Assembly: GCA_022494885.1 (NCBI GenBank)
Contig: JAGVSM010003509.1
Span: 186,001-250,000 of the forward strand
Reading direction: 5' to 3'
DNA: 64,000 nt
Source: Micrasema longulum
Taxonomy: Eukaryota; Arthropoda; Insecta; Trichoptera; Brachycentridae
Part shown: positions 10,011 through 20,124 of the stretch, piece after piece
Position numbering within the stretch: position 1 is the stretch's first letter
Layout: every line of letters starts with the position of its first letter
Position numbers and translations under genes: made by a program
The notes under the pieces: generated by a model
The model's input: the letters and a program-made list of their open reading frames with translations, nothing else
Told to the model about the DNA's origin: nothing
Databases searched by the model: none

Positions 10011-10444
10011 TTTTTATATCGGAATATGTTCTGTATGACTGAAGTTTAAGTAAAGCAATTGAAAACTGAACATGCAAAGCAGTATTTCAGTATTCAGTCA
10101 CTCCGAATGCTGTAAGTATCCAAGAAGTCTCATTTGAGGAATCGAACACAAAGCATATTGAAAATATACAACCGACATCGACAGGAAGCAATAAGTATCT
10201 TGAAAAGCAGTTCTCTGTTTTACTGTACTGACTTTTTTACTCTTTCAACCTGAGAATTCTAAAAATCAATTTCTTACAAGAATTAAATACAGAAAACAAC
10301 CTATCTATTTTAACGATTTACATCAATTTTCAAATTCAAACAATGCATGTTTGTGTCAACAAGTTTGTTTGGATGTAAGTTTATTAGTGTAGGTGTTCAA
10401 AAAAAGTTTATGTTTTAGTTTATGCTAAGTAAAAATGTTTTCAA

Positions 10445-10515
10445 CAGTATTTTGAGCTTGTCCAAATTTTTGTCGACAAGGATTGGATTCAACTCCCTGG
10501 GGACCTGTATATATA
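10445..10515 (-). repeat. Repeat family R1, terminal piece (-)
   Basis: TTTTGAGCTTGTCCAAATTT, TTGTCGACAAGGATTGG and TTCAACTCCCTGGGGACCT form the outer R1 end also seen at 36500-36560, 58460 and 60130. Confidence 0.55.
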
Positions 10516-10527
10516 AACACATTATAA

Positions 10528-10985
10528 CAGAGATGAAGAACATTTAAGAGAAGGTAATATATAAGCCTAGGCATCTACAGGGCCTATGACCTGTCAATGG
10601 CCGGTTAAGTGGCCACTTTACACACTGTGTAACATTCACCATCCTGCCCATGTTTGAACATATATATTCCTTCAATTCCTTTATCTTTTGATGTTTGTGA
10701 GTGAAATAAAATTTTTTGATGATTTTTGTTTGATTTTTGATGAAAAAAAGTTGATGTTTGTGAGTGAAAATTTCACTTAGTATGTAGGTGAAATAATTCA
10801 ATTGGATGAATCTCACCCGCATAAATAAAGGTTTCAGCTCTTAAACTTTACAAACATCAACAGATAAAAGAATTGAAGGAATGTAGATGTTCAAATATAG
10901 GCAGAAAGGTGAATGTTACACATTGTGTAAAGTGGTACCTTCTCTTAAATGTTCTTCATCTCTGTTGTAATATGTTAATAAAAAT
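10528..10985. repeat. Repeat family R1, head-to-head inverted pair
   Basis: A minus copy (10528-10690: ACAGAGATGAAGAACATTTA ... ACACACTGTGTAACATTCAC ... TTCAATTCC) meets a plus copy (10780-10985: GGATGAATCTCACCCGCATA ... TTTACAAACATCAACAGATA ... TACACATTGTGTAAAGTGGT ... CTTCATCTCTGTTGTAATAT). Between them is a low-complexity TTTTTGATG-rich spacer with TTGATGTTTGTGAGTGAAA twice. The plus copy lacks the AAACCAGCCA to GACTTCTATATT segment. Confidence 0.75.
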
Positions 10986-11079
10986 GTGTTTTTTTTTTAC
11001 TTTTCCAAACTACAATACATCAGATATTTCGCAAAAAAAAAAACAGTACACGTTACAAAATCACAACTACAAACTACAA

Positions 11080-11236
11080 GTTGATCAGTCTTAAGCTTTA
11101 GGTACGACTCCAGGGACTATGAAATATTATGTATATATTTCAAATAAACCATGTCAAAAACTCAAATTAATCATGTCGAACCCGAGACCTCTTGCATGGT
11201 AAACAAACACGCTGACCATTACACCACAAGGCCGAT
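11080..11236 (-). mobile_element. SINE-A, tRNA-headed (-)
   Basis: The minus strand begins GGCCTTGTGGTGTAATGGTC (box A-like), continues through GTTTACCATGCAAGAGG and ends its head with CTCGGGTTCGACATG (box B-like GGTTCGA). The body has ATTTCATAGTCCCTGGAGTC. The tRNA head does not close a normal acceptor stem, so it is a pol III-driven retroelement and not a tRNA gene. The family recurs at 20125, 20565, 29920, 37829, 48070 and 56812. Confidence 0.75.
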
Positions 11237-11354
11237 AAGAGTATGGTGCTATCCAAATACGTGACACAAAAATTAAAGTTTTAAAGCCCACCCACCCACT
11301 AATATTTAATTATTTTTTAATTATTATATTTGAATCTTTCTTAAACGTATTATG

Positions 11355-11780
11355 TTACGACCTTGGAATTTTCGTCCTGTGTGACCTTAAAACAAAATAA
11401 AAATACACAAATACTTTACGGATTGATGCAAAGTTCTCTTGAGGATAATACAAAAGAAGAGCACAAAATTGTCCAGTCCCAGTTCTGTACACAGCCTTTC
11501 CCAAGCAATACAGGAGAGTAGGACAATACAACAATTTGACAAAAGCGTGGTACGTTGCGAAAATAGGTAAGCCTTTATTTTGCGGAGATTGCCGGATGTT
11601 TTCTCGGTTCATTGTCCTGTCCTCTAAATGTCTATTTTCATCAGGAAGGTCAGAAAGGTCAAAAGCTGGGACATGACAGAACTGTTCTCTTCTTTTGTAA
11701 ACTATGCATAACAATATACTGTAAAAACGAAACGATTTTATTGGATGTTTTAGATGAAAAATCGTCATGGTCGTAGACAA
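11355..11780 (-). CDS. Unrecognised open frame, 141 codons
   Basis: The longest uninterrupted frame of the window, starting ATG at 11780. The product has a Ser/Phe-rich N-terminus, a charged middle (DLSDLPDENRHLEDRTMNRE), a stretch rich in Leu, Tyr and Cys, and a basic end. I see no signal peptide with a cleavage site, no known motif and no splice or promoter context. It sits in a patch that is less AT-rich than its neighbours, which favours chance open frames. Coding status is doubtful; it could also be an unrecognised transposon piece or exon. Confidence 0.2.
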   Translation of the reverse strand: MSTTMTIFHLKHPIKSFRFYSILLCIVYKRREQFCHVPAFDLSDLPDENRHLEDRTMNRENIRQSPQNKGLPIFATYHAFVKLLYCPTLLYCLGKAVYRTGTGQFCALLLYYPQENFASIRKVFVYFYFVLRSHRTKIPRS

Positions 11781-12909
11781 ACAAAAACTACCTAACGTCT
11801 TTTTTTATAGGTGAGCTATATTTTTTTTCATAATTTGTACCAGCATGCACATTTGTTTATATCAGTAATAAGGTACATATATACACGGCTTCTTTTTCTA
11901 TGAATTTGTGTGAATACAATATCATCTCTCCGGTACACCTTCTGACATCAGAACACCTACTTATTTTTAATTTATATAATTTTTACCTATAATCCACCAA
12001 TTAAACTTGAACAACAATTGATAACTTTGTGAGATATGTACGTATACTCTCCATGATTTTAATACAGTAAATATGCAAATAAAAATGTATTTAAAATTAA
12101 TTATATTCATATTTGTTTTCGTGTGTCGCACTGACCGAAATCAACTTATTGTTATTATAAGTTATATTTTATTCTGAAAATATTTAGTAATTAAAAATAA
12201 AATAAACAAGTAAGATGTCATTATTACGTACATATTTTTTTTTTTTTTTACTTATGGGAGACGAATTTTTTTTCTGAAGAAATTTTAAAAAAAACAATCG
12301 CGTTCATTAGATAAATTTGCAGTAATATTGCAAACAAAAGTGTTGCCCAGCCACTTAACCGCCATTGTCCGCTTTGTTTCCATCTAAAAATTAATAATGC
12401 TTAAAATTTACGCATGCACCTACCGAGCGGAGCGCACTAACTAAGACGGGCGAACGAAAGAACTGATGTCATATGTCAACCATATTATATCAAAGGAAAA
12501 TGATTCATAGAAAATAATTTTTGAATTGCTTTTCTCCAAATAGAGAATCTTAAATAAATATCTGTAATCTGCGAGCTCACTCAAAGAGGAAAAAACAACG
12601 AGTATTGAGATGTTAAAATAGAGCATACATTTTGTATGAAGAAATAAGCTGAAGTAATCGAACAGTTTCTTTCTCACGCTGGGAACGAGCTGGACGCTGG
12701 GTGCGCTTATGGATGTTTATATTTATTTTTTGAGGAAGATAAACTCGTAAACGGCGATGTAAATAATAATATTTAATTTATTTATTTTCCAATTTTAAAA
12801 ACTACTATTAATCATCAATTTTGATATTCAAATAACTGCACATAATCGCTTATATGGACGGTTCACCCCTTAAGTCTACTGAACGAAATTTCAAGATAAA
12901 TACATCAAT
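11781..12909. other. Unassigned, GC-richer patch near 12340-12470
   Basis: Mostly AT-rich. Near 12340-12470 the sequence is more balanced and holds CGAGCGGAGCGCAC; no coding or RNA feature could be assigned. Confidence 0.35.
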
Positions 12910-12985
12910 ATGTCCCTTAGAAAATGGCCCTTAAAATTAAATATTTGGGTAAATCATGAGAACGCAAATATTTATTTTTTTAAAT
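12910..12985 (+). mobile_element. SINE-B tail fragment (+)
   Basis: GAAAATGGCCCTTAAAATTA and AATATTTGGGTAAATCATGA, GAACGCAAATATTT match the tails of the SINEs at 36986 and 45768. The tRNA head is missing. Confidence 0.7.
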
Positions 12986-13844
12986 AAAATACATATCAAT
13001 ATTCGATGAAACCTTGCATAAACAAAAGCAAGGTACAAATAACTTGCATCTATAAAAAATGACAAAAACCTGAAATATAAAGACTTTTCAATATCAAATA
13101 TAAAAGAAAGTCAACGTCACATTTTTTGCACATCCAGCGTTGTTCTATGATCATGAAAAAATATTGATTTTAGTTGGACGGGAAAGTTGAAAATAACTAA
13201 TGCTACAAGAAAAGAACCAGCTTCCCAAACTTCTTTTGTCTGTAGAAGTTACTAAAATCCCATAAAAAATACATAAATATGGGTTTTATTTGGGGAAATG
13301 TATTTTGTATTTTTTTTATAAATGATGTTTTCAAGCACTCGCGCTGAATTGATATCAGAAATCCTTTCCCTCGCGAAAATGTGTCTCGGGCGTGACAAAT
13401 GACTTGCTAACCCTTTACAAGTGACAGATTTATCTTGCTACTTGGTCGTGTGACAAGCTAACCGCGACACACGTGTTGTCACGTCACGCGGCCACTTTGT
13501 GTTTGCTGTGCTGGAACTTCGGCGAATGCGGGGACGAATGGAAACTTTGAAGGATTTGTATGGAGCATGTTGGATTACAATACATAATGTATTCTTTTTC
13601 TCTGTGCCCTTTAAAATACGTACCCGCGAGAGCACGAGTGCTTTTAAAACTTATTAAATATTCATATTTGTAACGGCAATTGTATTTTACAAAGAAAATT
13701 GGTTCGGCTGACATAGGGGCCCGTATTACAATAGTCTTCAAAGTAAAATTAAGTTTTCTGGTTCAAAAATTAAATGGGTATATTTTAAATATAAAATTTA
13801 TATTTGAAGCACTAACTTTGTGGTTATTCGTGCTAGTAAAATAA
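12986..13844. other. Unassigned stretch
   Basis: A balanced-composition patch at 13320-13640 contains two overlapping open frames on minus (65 and 85 codons) without recognisable domains. No repeats seen. Confidence 0.35.
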
Positions 13845-13879
13845 ATAAAACAACTTTGTTTTTAACCACGAACTTTTAT

Positions 13880-13928
13880 TTTCCACCGACCGGTTTCAAA
13901 GCAAACAAGTTTCTTCTTCAAGGTTTAC
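13880..13928 (-). ncRNA. Hammerhead-like motif at the PLE 3' side
   Basis: Minus strand: core UUGAAGA (expected CUGANGA, C3 changed to U), extra A, a weak stem II of about 16 nt, GAA, palindromic stem III ACCGGU, C17 and GGUGG. The GAAACCGGUC block is perfect, while the C3 change should abolish cleavage. Confidence 0.55.
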
Positions 13929-14049
13929 GTAACTAATGAATTGATTCCTTTTTTTATTTTTATCATGTTCACTAAATACTACACCTGGACCCAATAAATC
14001 AAGTCGTTTTTTCCTTACACGAGTGGTAATTTGATATCATTATTTTCGA

Positions 14050-14190
14050 AGGTAGACAGGAGAGGACTAAACAAAATATTGTTTATTTGGTTATTAATTA
14101 TTGTTTTTTTTATTATTAATCGCTTTTTTAATTTCTAAGATTTCTAAGATGTCTAATTTTATTTTATTTTCAACATGAAGTACTTTTAAT
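14050..14190 (-). pseudogene. PLE protein, C-terminal tail
   Basis: Reads VLHVENKIKLDILEILEIKK, then NNNP-like sequence and SSPVYL. PLE proteins end with a pattern close to LHIENKGKKLNLLEEIEI followed by N-rich residues, which is matched in order. It lies downstream of the GIY-YIG block in the same strand. Confidence 0.65.
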
Positions 14191-14194
14191 CCAG

Positions 14195-14570
14195 TGTCTT
14201 TATTTATTTTTTTTTTCTTTTACTTAGGAAACATACAGTACAGTTACAAAGTTTAATATTTTACACAATTAGACTTAATTCTAATGGACCAGTGAATTTT
14301 TCATATTATAAAGCAATTATATGTAAGGTTAATTATGAAAGTATAAAAAAGAGAAGGAAAAAGAAAAACATAAATGAAAGTTGTTAAAAACTAAAATTTA
14401 AGTGAAAAAAAGATATTTTATGGTTTATAGTTTGTAGTGAGTATTTACAAATGGAAATTATATTAAAAATGAAGAAAATTTGTAAGAGTAATTGAAAATT
14501 AAGAATTGAAATAAAGAATGAAAAACATGCTCAGATGTAAAAATAAAATAAAATAGTAATAATTTATTTT
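14195..14570 (-). mobile_element. Possible LINE 3'-UTR insertion inside the PLE
   Basis: It begins (minus sense end) with an AAATAAATAAAGAC-like A-rich tail at 14200-14215 and extends through a purine-rich, non-coding stretch. It interrupts the expected continuity between the GIY-YIG His and the C-terminal tail. No protein motif was found, so the class is uncertain. Confidence 0.35.
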
Positions 14571-14589
14571 TTTTAAAAGGAAAAACATA

Positions 14590-14870
14590 AATATACACTT
14601 GAAGTTATGATTATTTTCCATCAGATGATTTGCGAATTCATAAAAAATATTATTATTTAATCATCTGAAGTGTTCTTTTACTCCAATATTAAATTTTCTT
14701 TTAGTTTTTCCAGTGCAGTTTGAATCGCAATCGTTACAATTTAATTGGTAGATTAAATTGGTTACAATTGAATAAATCCCAGATTTATTATATTTATGGA
14801 CTTCGTCTTTGTGATTTTTTAACGATGTTCCTATATTATTAGTTGTGTAGAAAGCGGGTTTAGTGTTTGA
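14590..14870 (-). pseudogene. Penelope-like element, GIY-YIG endonuclease relic 2
   Basis: Minus-strand reading: FYTTNNIGTSLKNHKDEVHK, YNKSGIYSIVTNLIYQLNCN, DCDSNCTGKTKRKFNIGVKE, HFR, stop, LNNNIFYEFANHLM. The KSGIY, LNCNDC, GKTKRxFxxxVKEH and final FANHL pieces are the PLE GIY-YIG domain in order. A short LIYQ duplication appears between GIY and the CxxC. One in-frame stop follows the KEHFR motif, so the copy is dead. Confidence 0.85.
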
Positions 14871-14871
14871 T

Positions 14872-14920
14872 AGTAAGCCGGTTTAAGAAGCTTGTTTGCT
14901 TTGAAACCGGTCGGTGGAAA
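14872..14920 (+). ncRNA. Hammerhead-like motif, inverted copy at the PLE 5' side
   Basis: TTTAAGAAG, then CTTGTTTGCTTT, GAA (14903), ACCGGU, C, GGUGG. It is the plus-strand counterpart of the motif at 13880-13928 and is more degenerate in the CUGANGA part. The shared tail runs to about 14948 (AAAACAAAGTTG). Confidence 0.5.
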
Positions 14921-15155
14921 ATAAAAATTAGTAGTAAAAACAAAGTTGGGTATGTTTTATTTCAGATTACCGACGAAGACACCTTAAATTTACGTGCAAC
15001 TTTTTTATAAATTTTTAAATGTATTTTTCTTACATAAATATCGATTAAATTTTATACCGCCTTGAAATGTAATTTTATTTTGATTTTTAGTAATTATCGA
15101 ATTATATTACATACACAAAATCACCATTTCAAATAATATTACATATCAACAAACA

Positions 15156-15385
15156 GGCGCCGTGGTGCAGTTGGTTAGAAGGCCAACTGTGTAACTGGTG
15201 ACACGGGTTCGATTCCCGCCAGTTGCAAGAAAAGAATCCAAGAAAAAAATTAAATCAATTGGTCTGGGTGTTGTGGTGTGTTTTTCTTTACCTCCTTCCA
15301 TATCCCTTCCATCCCACCTACTGACAAGGCTCAAAATAAAGGCTAAGCGTGTGATACTTTTTAAGAAAAAAAAAAAAAACATCTC
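15156..15385 (+). mobile_element. SINE-C, tRNA-headed (+)
   Basis: Head: GGCGCCGTGGTGCAGTTGG (box A TGGTGCAGTTGG) and GGGTTCGATTCCCGCC (box B). The body has TTGGTCTGGGTGTTGTGGTG, a T/C-rich part and an A-rich end. The CTGGGTGTT block also follows the tRNA head at 38754. The 3' side of the head (AGTTGC) does not pair with GGCGCCG, so it is not a functional tRNA gene. Confidence 0.75.
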
Positions 15386-15480
15386 GAGAAACGAACCCGA
15401 GACCTTTTGTATATGCCACGAGGTCGATAGATAATTTGTCGACCTATATGCCACGAGGTCGACAAATTATCTACAAAAAT
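15386..15480 (-). repeat. SINE-A head fragments with local hairpin
   Basis: GAACCCGAGACCTTTTGTA and CCACGAGGTCGA are minus-strand SINE-A head pieces. AGATAATTTGTCGACCT (15430-15446) and AGGTCGACAAATTATCT (15457-15473) form a perfect 17-bp inverted repeat, suggesting a local inverted duplication. Confidence 0.6.
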
Positions 15481-15849
15481 ATATTTACTTAGCCATTGAT
15501 AATAACTTTCACAACCTATGACTTATTTATTTCATATAAAATTATACATTTATACAAAGTTGTTCCGACTGTCTAACTAAGATTATTTTTTATCCCGTTT
15601 CTAAGATAGTCTAAATATGAAAACATTAATCAGTACAAAGAAAAAACTAATAAAAAAACAATATTTTTAATATAAGGAAAAAAATAAAGTAAAAAAACAA
15701 AGTTAATGGCATACTACAAGATACAGTTAGAAACATATTAAAAAACCATTTTAAAAAAAACGTTGAAAAAACTAGTAATAATGTAGTAAGAAGTAACAAG
15801 GAACTCCAAAATTCAATAAAAAAATAACAATTCAAATAAAGACATATTG
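15481..15849. other. AT-rich stretch left of LINE tail
   Basis: Probably includes the 3' UTR of the minus-strand LINE fragment next door (A-rich on minus, 15650-15845); otherwise nothing recognised. Confidence 0.35.
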
Positions 15850-16095
15850 TGTTGGCCATCATCAACCCCTCAAACTCTCCGCGACCAGTTTCATCACCAT
15901 TATAAGCTAGACAGACATGGATGTTGGCCATGGCTGAATCCAGGAGTCTCCTCCACTCTTGTCGGTCTACTGCCTATCTTCTCCAGTTCCTCACTTCCAA
16001 CTTTGTCGTATCTGCACTGATGCAGTCTACTAATCGCATTTTGGGCGTTACTGGTCTTCGTAATCCTTGTCTGGTTGACCCCATTCCCGTCATCC
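15850..16095 (-). pseudogene. RTE-like LINE ORF2, C-terminal end
   Basis: Minus strand reads TRQGLRRPVTPKMRLVDCIS, then ADTTKLEVRNWRR, stop, AVDRQEWRRLLDSAMANIHV. The pattern GRPxxRWxD...LxxRNWRxxAxDRxEWRRLLxxAxAH is the end of ORF2 in RTE-like LINEs. Only the last 70 codons remain and contain one stop. It ends in a GATGATGG-type tail. Confidence 0.75.
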
Positions 16096-16545
16096 TTGTC
16101 ATTGGCAGGTTTCAGATCATAAGCCCTGTAAATGCCTAGACTTCAATATTCCCTTCTCAAAAATGTTTACCCTCTCCGTTGCATCAAATTTAGATCTAAA
16201 TAACTCCCTAGAGAAGAAATTCAGCCTGTCTACAAACATTTGGACATACTCAAAACATTGTTGATTAAACTAACCGGTATAAGATTTTTAAAAATTGGAA
16301 AATTGTTTTCAGGTGTTGCCTGGCAGGTAAATTGGTTCAGCCGAATCAATCTCACTCAAATGATAAAGGTTTCAGCTTTTTTACTTCATAAAAGTCAAGA
16401 GATAAAAGTGAGGAAATGTGGATGATTAAACATAGGCAGAAAGGTGATTGTTACAAAGTGTGTAAAATGGCCACTTAAACCAGCTAATGACAGGTCGTAA
16501 GCCCCGTAAATGCCTATACTTCCATATTTTCTTCTTTCGAAACCG
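16095..16545 (+). repeat. Repeat family R1, two tandem (+) copies
   Basis: The first piece (16095-16185) holds TCATTGGCAGGTTTCAGATC, ATAAGCCCTGTAAATGCCTA and GACTTCAATATTCCC. The second (16200-16545) is nearly complete: AACTCCCTAGAGAAGAAATT, CTGTCTACAAACATTTGGAC, CAGGTGTTGCCTGGCAGG, TCAGCTTTTTTACTTCATAA, ACAAAGTGTGTAAAATGGCC, GCCCCGTAAATGCCTATACT. Confidence 0.75.
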
Positions 16546-16990
16546 TTAAGGTGATTCTTAACAAAAATATGAAACCAATTATTTATAGATGGCTTTTATA
16601 TTTTTTTATTGAAAAATGCCATTTTTACGTTTATTTTCAATGATAATTTTACAAAACTTGGTTTTCGGAAACTTAACTCTAAATTTATTGTGACAAATAC
16701 CATAACAATATAATTCAGGTCCTTTTTTACAAAATGGTGTACAAAACAAAAAATAAGAAATATGTTTTTTTTGTTTTTTACACCATTTTGTGAAAATGAC
16801 CTAAATTATATTTTTATTGTATGTGCTACAATTAAAATAGTATAAAGTTTCGGCAAACCAAGTTTTATAAAATTCCTATTGTAAATAATCGTAAAAATGA
16901 CATTTTTCAATAAAAAATTATAAAAGCGCCATCTATGAATAATTAGTTTCATATTTTCGTTTAAAATCTTCTTAATTTCCGAAATTTCTA
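16545..16990. mobile_element. Fold-back MITE
   Basis: The left arm (about 16545-16755) reads TTTCGAAACCGTTAAGG, AATATGAAACCAATTATT, TAGATGGC, ATTGAAAAATGCCATTTTTA, AAAACTTGGTTTTCGGAAAC, TTTTTTACAAAATGGTGTA. The right arm (about 16775-16990) is its inverse, with TACACCATTTTGTGAAAATG ... AAAATGACATTTTTCAATAA ... GCGCCATCTA. Arms are roughly 210 bp with a short centre, and the ends are imperfect. No coding content; class unknown. Confidence 0.75.
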
Positions 16991-17645
16991 GTCGTTATTC
17001 CCAATTCAGTGGTCTAGTCATAGCTTCATCCCTTCATAAATACACAAAGAGATTTTTCTCTAAATGTGATTTTTCGATATTAAATATTTATATAATACTT
17101 ATCCTAAATGGACAAAGACGTCTTTTACAGAAGTTAGTTGTTTTTGTTTCGTTTTTTTGCGTCTCTAGCATTCTGTAATAAAACGCAAGTATCAGAACAA
17201 GCACCCCATAAAATATAACGGTCAATAAGCCCAGAATATCAAAATAAAGGATGCCAAATCTTGCGAAATTTGAAAGAAAACCACGGCGACCTTTCACTGA
17301 AGTTCTGGCGAAGTTACCCCGAGTTGGCCCATTGTGGCGAAACAATCAGATACGTACGTCACATAACCGGGGCGCGGAGAGTAAAGTAAGTTGTCAGGGT
17401 ACCCCGAGGGCTGTGGGAGGGCGAGATGGGGTACCCCGCTTTGGCCACTGAGCAGAGCTCTAGGAATTAACAGAAATATATATTTTTAACCCATTCAGTC
17501 AAATATTATGAATAACGAAAATTAAATATATCATCATCATTGTTAGACGTCTATCCCCATTGCTAATATAATATTTAATACAGTTTTACGGACCATTCCT
17601 ATCTTCAATAAACTTTGCTTATATGTGCGTAGCAAAATAATTTCA
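16991..17645. other. Unassigned; GC-richer patch 17240-17460
   Basis: The patch includes GTACCCCGAGGGCTGTGG and GGTACCCCGC. Open frames of 85 (minus) and 66 (plus) codons overlap there and look like chance. No domain or repeat was recognised. Confidence 0.35.
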
Positions 17646-17649
17646 TTGA

Positions 17650-18310
17650 AAGCATTCAAATGTGCGTACTCACCCAAGAAAACTTGAACGACTTCAGAAT
17701 ACATGCATAAGGTACATTTTTGGTCTTAAAAAATATGACCACATTTCTGATTATTGTAGGCAACTGAAAAGGTTCAAAATTAGACAGCAGAGAGACTATC
17801 ACTCCCTCTCACTTCTGTTCAATGTACTTCATAGTCCTAACGCTATACCTGCGTGAAAAAATTCAAAGCTTATCAGTTCATGGTTTACCTCTTCGTTCTA
17901 ATTCTCAAGGCACTCTCCTAATACCCATCCACAATTCCTCTTTCTTCTCTAACTCGTATAGTGTCCATACGGCTCGACTGTGGAATCATCTTCCATCCAC
18001 CATCAAAGATGTTACTACATTATCTATGTTTAAATTACGTCTGAAGAAACATCTCCTTTCTCTTCCTTAATATCTCCTCCTTTTCTTTTTCCTCTTTTTT
18101 CCCTTTTTCCATTGAGTCATTGTTTTGATTGAGGGTAATTTATAAACAAATACGTTAATTTCTATTTTTATATTACTTTAGCTTTTTAATCTTTATTTTC
18201 TATTGAAAATGTTCTGTAACTTGAATTATAAAAATAAAACTTTTATTTTATTGGTTGGTTGGAAGAAATTGCCGTTTGGCAATAAGACCGCCAATGTACA
18301 AATTACATTA
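17650..18310 (+). pseudogene. Jockey/CR1-like LINE, ORF2 C-terminus and 3' UTR
   Basis: Frame 1 (17662-17850) reads KLERLQNTCIRYIFGLKKYD, HISDYCRQLKRFKIRQQRDY, HSLSLLFNVLHSPNA. After a frameshift near 17840, frame 2 reads YLREKIQSLSVHGLPLRSNS and TARLWNHLPSTIKDVTTLSM, FKLRLKKHLLSLP, stop at 18068. LQN.CIR..FG, LxxLPIxQRRDxHSLxLLFNVL, YLRE, LRS and RLWNxLPxxIK...FKxxxKKHL are the standard thumb/C-terminal pattern of these LINEs. The 3' UTR ends with GGAAGAAATTGCCGTTTGGC, AATAAGACCGCC, a tail also seen at 63485. Confidence 0.85.
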
Positions 18311-18472
18311 AGTACAAAAAGTTAAGTTAATAAATATTTTCATAATTTTATCATTGCATGTTTGTCCTAATCAGTGTGTGTGCTTATTAAAATGCATGTC
18401 GTGTTGGTTTTATATTTTTTTGCAACAACTATAGTGAAGGTGTTTAGTGGATTTTGCATGTTGGTTTAATTT

Positions 18473-18545
18473 GTGGCCTGACGAAGAGATGGGTCCATAT
18501 CGATTCCGGTAGACATAGAAAAGTCGGTAAGTGGTTAAATACAAA
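18473..18545 (+). ncRNA. Hammerhead-like motif, ACCGGU subfamily
   Basis: CUGACGA (18478-18484), bulged A, stem II GAUGGGUCC/AUAUC region (decayed), GAUU (expected GAAA), CCGGU, A17 (18511), GACAUAG, then the shared tail AAAAGTCGGTAAGTGG. The GAAA to GAUU change and the poor stem II mean the copy is probably dead. No PLE protein was found next to it, so it looks like a solo pseudo-LTR. Confidence 0.6.
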
Positions 18546-19004
18546 TATTTAATATTTAGGTAGGAAAGTGTTTTATCTATTGCACAAATACAACGAATAA
18601 AAAAGAAGAATTAATTAGTAATTTCGTTTTATTCTAATATATTTTTGCCATTTCGACTCAATTTGCAATTTTTTTTCTCAAATGAGTTTAATTTCGTCTG
18701 TGTTAAAATAAAAGTAATGTGAAAATGCTAATGATACTATCCTGGATAACTCACTGGTGAGTGGTTAACCATATTGCTGCCACTTTAGGAAAACGATAAC
18801 AAAGAAACAGAAAGCTGTTAATTACCCGACATTAATGGTTTCACTAGACCTGATTTTGTTGAAAATTAGAAATAATCTCCATTCCGTCGTTTAGGCGTTT
18901 ACAAATCACATTTCTTAGCTAAGTTATTCTTTGACAGGTGTCCTAGTTTTAAAAGAATACTTAAATAAAAAAACGATTTTTCCCCTACAAAATTTGATAG
19001 ATAT
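18546..19004. other. AT-rich spacer
   Basis: Nothing recognised. Confidence 0.4.
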
Positions 19005-19435
19005 TAACATATTACAACAGAGATGAAGAACATTTAACAGAAGGTAATGTAGAAGTCTAGGCATCTACAGGGCTTATGACCTGTCATTGGCTGGTTTAAT
19101 TGACCACATTACACACTGTGTCACATTCACCATTTTGCTCATATTTGAACATCTATATTCCTTCAATTCTCTCATCTGTTTTTGTTTGTGAAGTTTAAGA
19201 GCTAAAACCTTTCTTTACGCAGGTGAGATTCAACGAATCGAATTATTTTACCATTTTCATACTAGGCAACGCCTGAATTTTTTTAAAAATTTTTTTTCAC
19301 CCGGTACATGAAAAAGTATACAAATTGAAACAAAAAAAAATCCGGTGAAATGTAGGTGAAATAATCAAATGAAATGAATCTCACCAGCATACATAAAGGT
19401 TTCAGCTCATTACTTTCTCAAATGTTCAATGCCTG
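19005..19435. repeat. Repeat family R1, inverted pair
   Basis: A minus copy (19005-19290: ACAGAGATGAAGAACATTTA, CATCTACAGGGCTTATGACC, ACACACTGTGTCACATTCAC, AAACCTTTCTTTACG, ACTAGGCAACGCCTGAAT) faces a plus remnant (19350-19430: TGTAGGTGAAATAATC, ATGAATCTCACCAGCATA, AAAGGTTTCAGCTCATTACT). TTTCACCCGG and CCGGTGAAA mirror each other at the centre. Confidence 0.75.
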
Positions 19436-20124
19436 AAAGGCATTGAACTGACCAAACACATACATTAAAAAATAATTGTGGTGTTTTATTTGCATTGACG
19501 TTCTGGGAATTATGTAGGTGTTGTGTTAGGTTAAAATTTATTTAATTTTAAAGATTTTACAACCCCCTTAAAAGTTTCTTGTTTAGAGCGAAGTAAGAAA
19601 AGAGTAAGAGCGGAAGGTCGTGTAGGGGTAGGGAAGGTAAGAAGTAAGAGTAAAATATAGGATGAAAGAGACATACCTTTAGGTTGTACTTTAGCTTGAT
19701 AAATAGCCTAACTTTAGGCGGGAAAACTTTTCAAATTGATGTATTTATAAGTGTGAACATTGGAATTTTATTTCCTGGGGTTAAATAATTTTCAAGGTAT
19801 TTTAATAATTTTATGTAAAGGCCTTTATTTGATATTTTCATTTAAAAACGATTTTTTACTATGTGATCTCATATCTTTCTTCATTGTTTTGTTGCTAAAA
19901 CCTCTTATATGATTCTGGCAGATTTCAAATAAACTATTTCGTATGGTTTAAATAAAAAAAATTATTTTAAACGCATTAAATATATCTAGTTCAAATTACT
20001 TTTGTACATTACGCTTACAATTATCCAAATACACGCAGACTTCGGAATCAAAAAGAGTCATTTAAAAAAAAATCCTGCATCTTAATGGTTAGAAATAAAG
20101 GAAAACTATGCCAGCATGTTTCGT
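19436..20124. other. AT-rich spacer
   Basis: Purine-rich segment at 19580-19680; no gene or repeat recognised. Confidence 0.4.

Larger units (their letters stand above)
13850..14950 (-). mobile_element. Truncated Penelope-like element with inverted terminal hammerheads
   Basis: On the minus strand the order is: inverted pseudo-LTR piece (14872-14950), GIY-YIG domain (14868-14590), an apparent insertion (14570-14195), the C-terminal tail of the PLE protein (14190-14050) and a 3' hammerhead (13928-13880). The two ends share TTGTTTGC.TTGAAACC, CGGTCGGTGGAAAATAAAA and AACAAAGTTG in opposite orientation, so the element is flanked by inverted copies. The RT domain is missing. Inverted pseudo-LTRs and truncation are known PLE habits. 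Confidence 0.8.

Noticed and set aside
11355..11780. Real host gene because it is the longest open frame
   Set aside because: No domain, no splice or promoter context, and it lies in a less AT-rich patch where chance frames are longer. Kept only as a low-confidence entry.
15156..15230. tRNA gene
   Set aside because: Box A and B are present, but the acceptor stem does not close and a SINE body follows; the same holds for 38754, 36986 and 45768.
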